Assembly: GCA_013399855.1 (NCBI GenBank)
Contig: VXAY01005274.1
Span: 1,639,371 to 1,703,370, forward strand
Direction: 5' to 3'
DNA from: Oxyruncus cristatus
Lineage: Eukaryota > Chordata > Aves > Passeriformes > Cotingidae
DNA: 64,000 nt
The position numbers were made by a program, and so were the translations under genes. Numbering within the stretch: the first letter of the stretch is position 1; each line of letters starts with the position of its first letter. Below are positions 62,581 to 64,000 of this stretch, in pieces. The notes beneath the pieces were generated by a model. The model was given only the letters and a program-made list of their open reading frames with translations, was not told the DNA's origin and searched no databases.

Positions 62581-63360
62581 GTAAATAGTGAGGGCTGTGT
62601 CTGCACAGCAGAATTTGTTTCTGGCTGTGTTCATGGAAACTATCCTCCAAATGCGAGCATGGAGGAAGCAGTGATTGCCTCCTCACGCTGACCTGGCCAC
62701 AGGCAGATGCCCGTGCCTGCCTGCAGGATGTTTACTTCCCAGCAGGGCTGGAACGTGCCAGGGAAACCCAAAGACCCCACTGCTGACTGAGGCTGCAGCA
62801 GGTTTCACCGCCTCCCCTGCAGGAACCTGCAACCCCTGTGGAACCCCCAGCCCCAATTCCAGCAGCACCATGGGCTGTCCTGAGTGAGGGGCCCTGGGAT
62901 CTCCCTGGTTTGCTGAAAGCACTGACTGCTGCAGCTGTGATTTTTTTTCCAGATTCTCAACAAAAAGAGGAAAAAGTTGCTCTTCTAGTTCTTGGAGCTG
63001 CAGGGAAATTTGACAAGCTCGGTGCAGAGCAGCCTGACAACAGAAAACCCTGTGTAGAGTTCATGAGCTTTCCCAGCCTGACAGCTACGCCCTGGGCTGC
63101 CCAGAGCTGGTAAGCCAGGAAGCACACTGTGTCCCAACAATTCCCAACCACCCTCCTCGGCACTGGCCACCACAGGGAACCAGCCTTTTAAAAACCAGGG
63201 TTTTTACCAGCATTCACCTCCTGTCGCAGAACCATCCTTTAAAGCTGAATTGTCACCCACCAGTCACAGAAACTAAATCAATGAAGAAGTGGAGGGCTTT
63301 ATGGTACGAGCCTCCCCTGCCTGGCAAGTGCTGTGGCATGGGGCAGCATCACTTGGGACC

Positions 63361-63615
63361 TTCACAGAATCATTTAGGTTGGAAAAGACCTCCAAGATCA
63401 TCAACCTGTGACCCATCCCCACCTTGTCAACCAGACCAGAGCACTGAGTGCCACGTCCAGTCATTCCTTGAACACCTCCAGGGATGGGGACTCCACCACC
63501 TCCCTGGGCAGCCCCTCCCAATTCCCGACAACACTTTCCGCGAACAAATCCCTCCCGATGACCAACCTGAACCTGCCCTGGCACGGCTGCAGGGCATCTC
63601 CTCTTGTCCTGTCAC
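63361..63615 (-). mobile_element. CR1 LINE 3' fragment, minus strand
   Basis: It begins TTCACAGAATCATTTAGGTT (reverse complement of a CR1 tail). It continues through GGGATGGGGACTCCACCACC and the CAGGGCATCTCCTCTTGTCC region. It is related to the remnant at 3632. Confidence 0.9.
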
Positions 63616-64000
63616 GGTTTGCCTGGGAGAACTAACACCTTCCCTTTCCTGAAAGGACCCTGCCAGGACGGCTGCGTGGGGACTGGAGGAGGGTGAAGGG
63701 CCAGGAGTGGGGCTCTGCACCCCGATGTGTGGGAACTCGGGGGCACAGAGCTCGGGAGGGGGCTGAAGGTAGGGAGCAGGCATTGCAGGTGTAAGACTGG
63801 AAGAAGTTCAGGTGTGTGTCTGAATATCTGTGCTTGCAGCCACATCGGTGCACGGCCCCTGTGGGATGTGCCTCCACACAGGCTGCTTTTCTCCCACCTC
63901 CAACAAGTGTTGCTGGGATCTTTTTTTCCCCCACATAATACTTGCACAGCTTGTCATGGCAACAAGATCTCCTTGAACTGCAATTGCAGCCGGACGCCTC

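Larger units (their letters stand above)
55563..64000 (-). other. ABLIM3 first coding intron and upstream sequence
   Basis: 8.4 kb with no recognised coding exon. I looked for an exon encoding human-like MNTS followed by a donor and did not find one. The block holds ATTA-rich segments at 58040-58400 and 61430-61500, an AT-rich patch at 60920-61060 with a strong minus-strand donor, a 20-base triplicate at 59721-59780, a purine tract at 62490-62580 and a CR1 at 63361. Confidence 0.65.

Noticed and set aside
62611..62634. Minus-strand ATG with Met-Asn-Thr-Ala, resembling the human ABLIM3 start MNTS
   Set aside because: The expected donor GT does not follow the ACAG position; the bases are CC, and no usable donor keeps the frame to exon 2. 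It is a chance match, so the true first coding exon is probably outside the window.

Overview
The window is bird nuclear DNA. The evidence is vertebrate split genes with GT/AG introns, several CR1 retrotransposon 3' ends of avian type (GGTTGGAA...TTCTGTGATTCTATGA), compact introns and CpG islands at gene starts. The species cannot be named from the sequence. One 280-base assembly gap (N) lies at 7968-8247, with a single N at 8361. No bacterial-style operon, CRISPR array, rRNA or tRNA gene, virus or toxin gene was seen.

Three protein-coding genes lie head to tail, all on the minus strand, so transcription runs from right to left. (1) GRPEL2, a mitochondrial GrpE-type nucleotide exchange factor, runs from a start codon at 8257 off the left edge. 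Exons 2, 3 and most of exon 4 are readable; most of exon 1 is hidden by the gap. (2) AFAP1L1, an actin-filament-associated adaptor with two PH domains and a C-terminal coiled coil, is complete at 10663-31915. I resolved 19 coding exons that join in one frame to 770 codons plus stop; intron 1 is 13 kb. (3) ABLIM3, an actin-binding LIM protein with four LIM domains and a villin-headpiece C-terminus, occupies 34783-55562. I resolved 22 coding exons; a short first coding exon with the initiator methionine should lie to the right, probably outside the window. From memory this order matches human 5q32 (ABLIM3, AFAP1L1, GRPEL2, all one strand), so it is an ancient syntenic block.

Layout: 1-8257 GRPEL2 with CR1 copies in its introns; 8248-8640 its CpG-rich promoter; 8640-9487 spacer with CR1; 9488-10662 AFAP1L1 3' UTR; 10663-18858 AFAP1L1 exons 19 to 2; 18859-31899 AFAP1L1 intron 1; 31780-32230 AFAP1L1 exon 1 and CpG island; 32230-34782 intergenic sequence and ABLIM3 3' UTR; 34783-55562 ABLIM3 exons; 55563-64000 ABLIM3 first intron and upstream sequence.

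AFAP1L1 and ABLIM3 both act on the actin cytoskeleton. GRPEL2 serves mitochondrial Hsp70 and appears to be only a neighbour. I found no undescribed biological system. The best leads are splicing and regulatory details: a G-quadruplex-forming pentamer array against the AFAP1L1 exon 1 donor, a very weak donor before the last AFAP1L1 exon whose intron stays open, an 8-nt microexon, a tandem acceptor and symmetric cassette exons in ABLIM3, and several motif clusters that look like enhancers.
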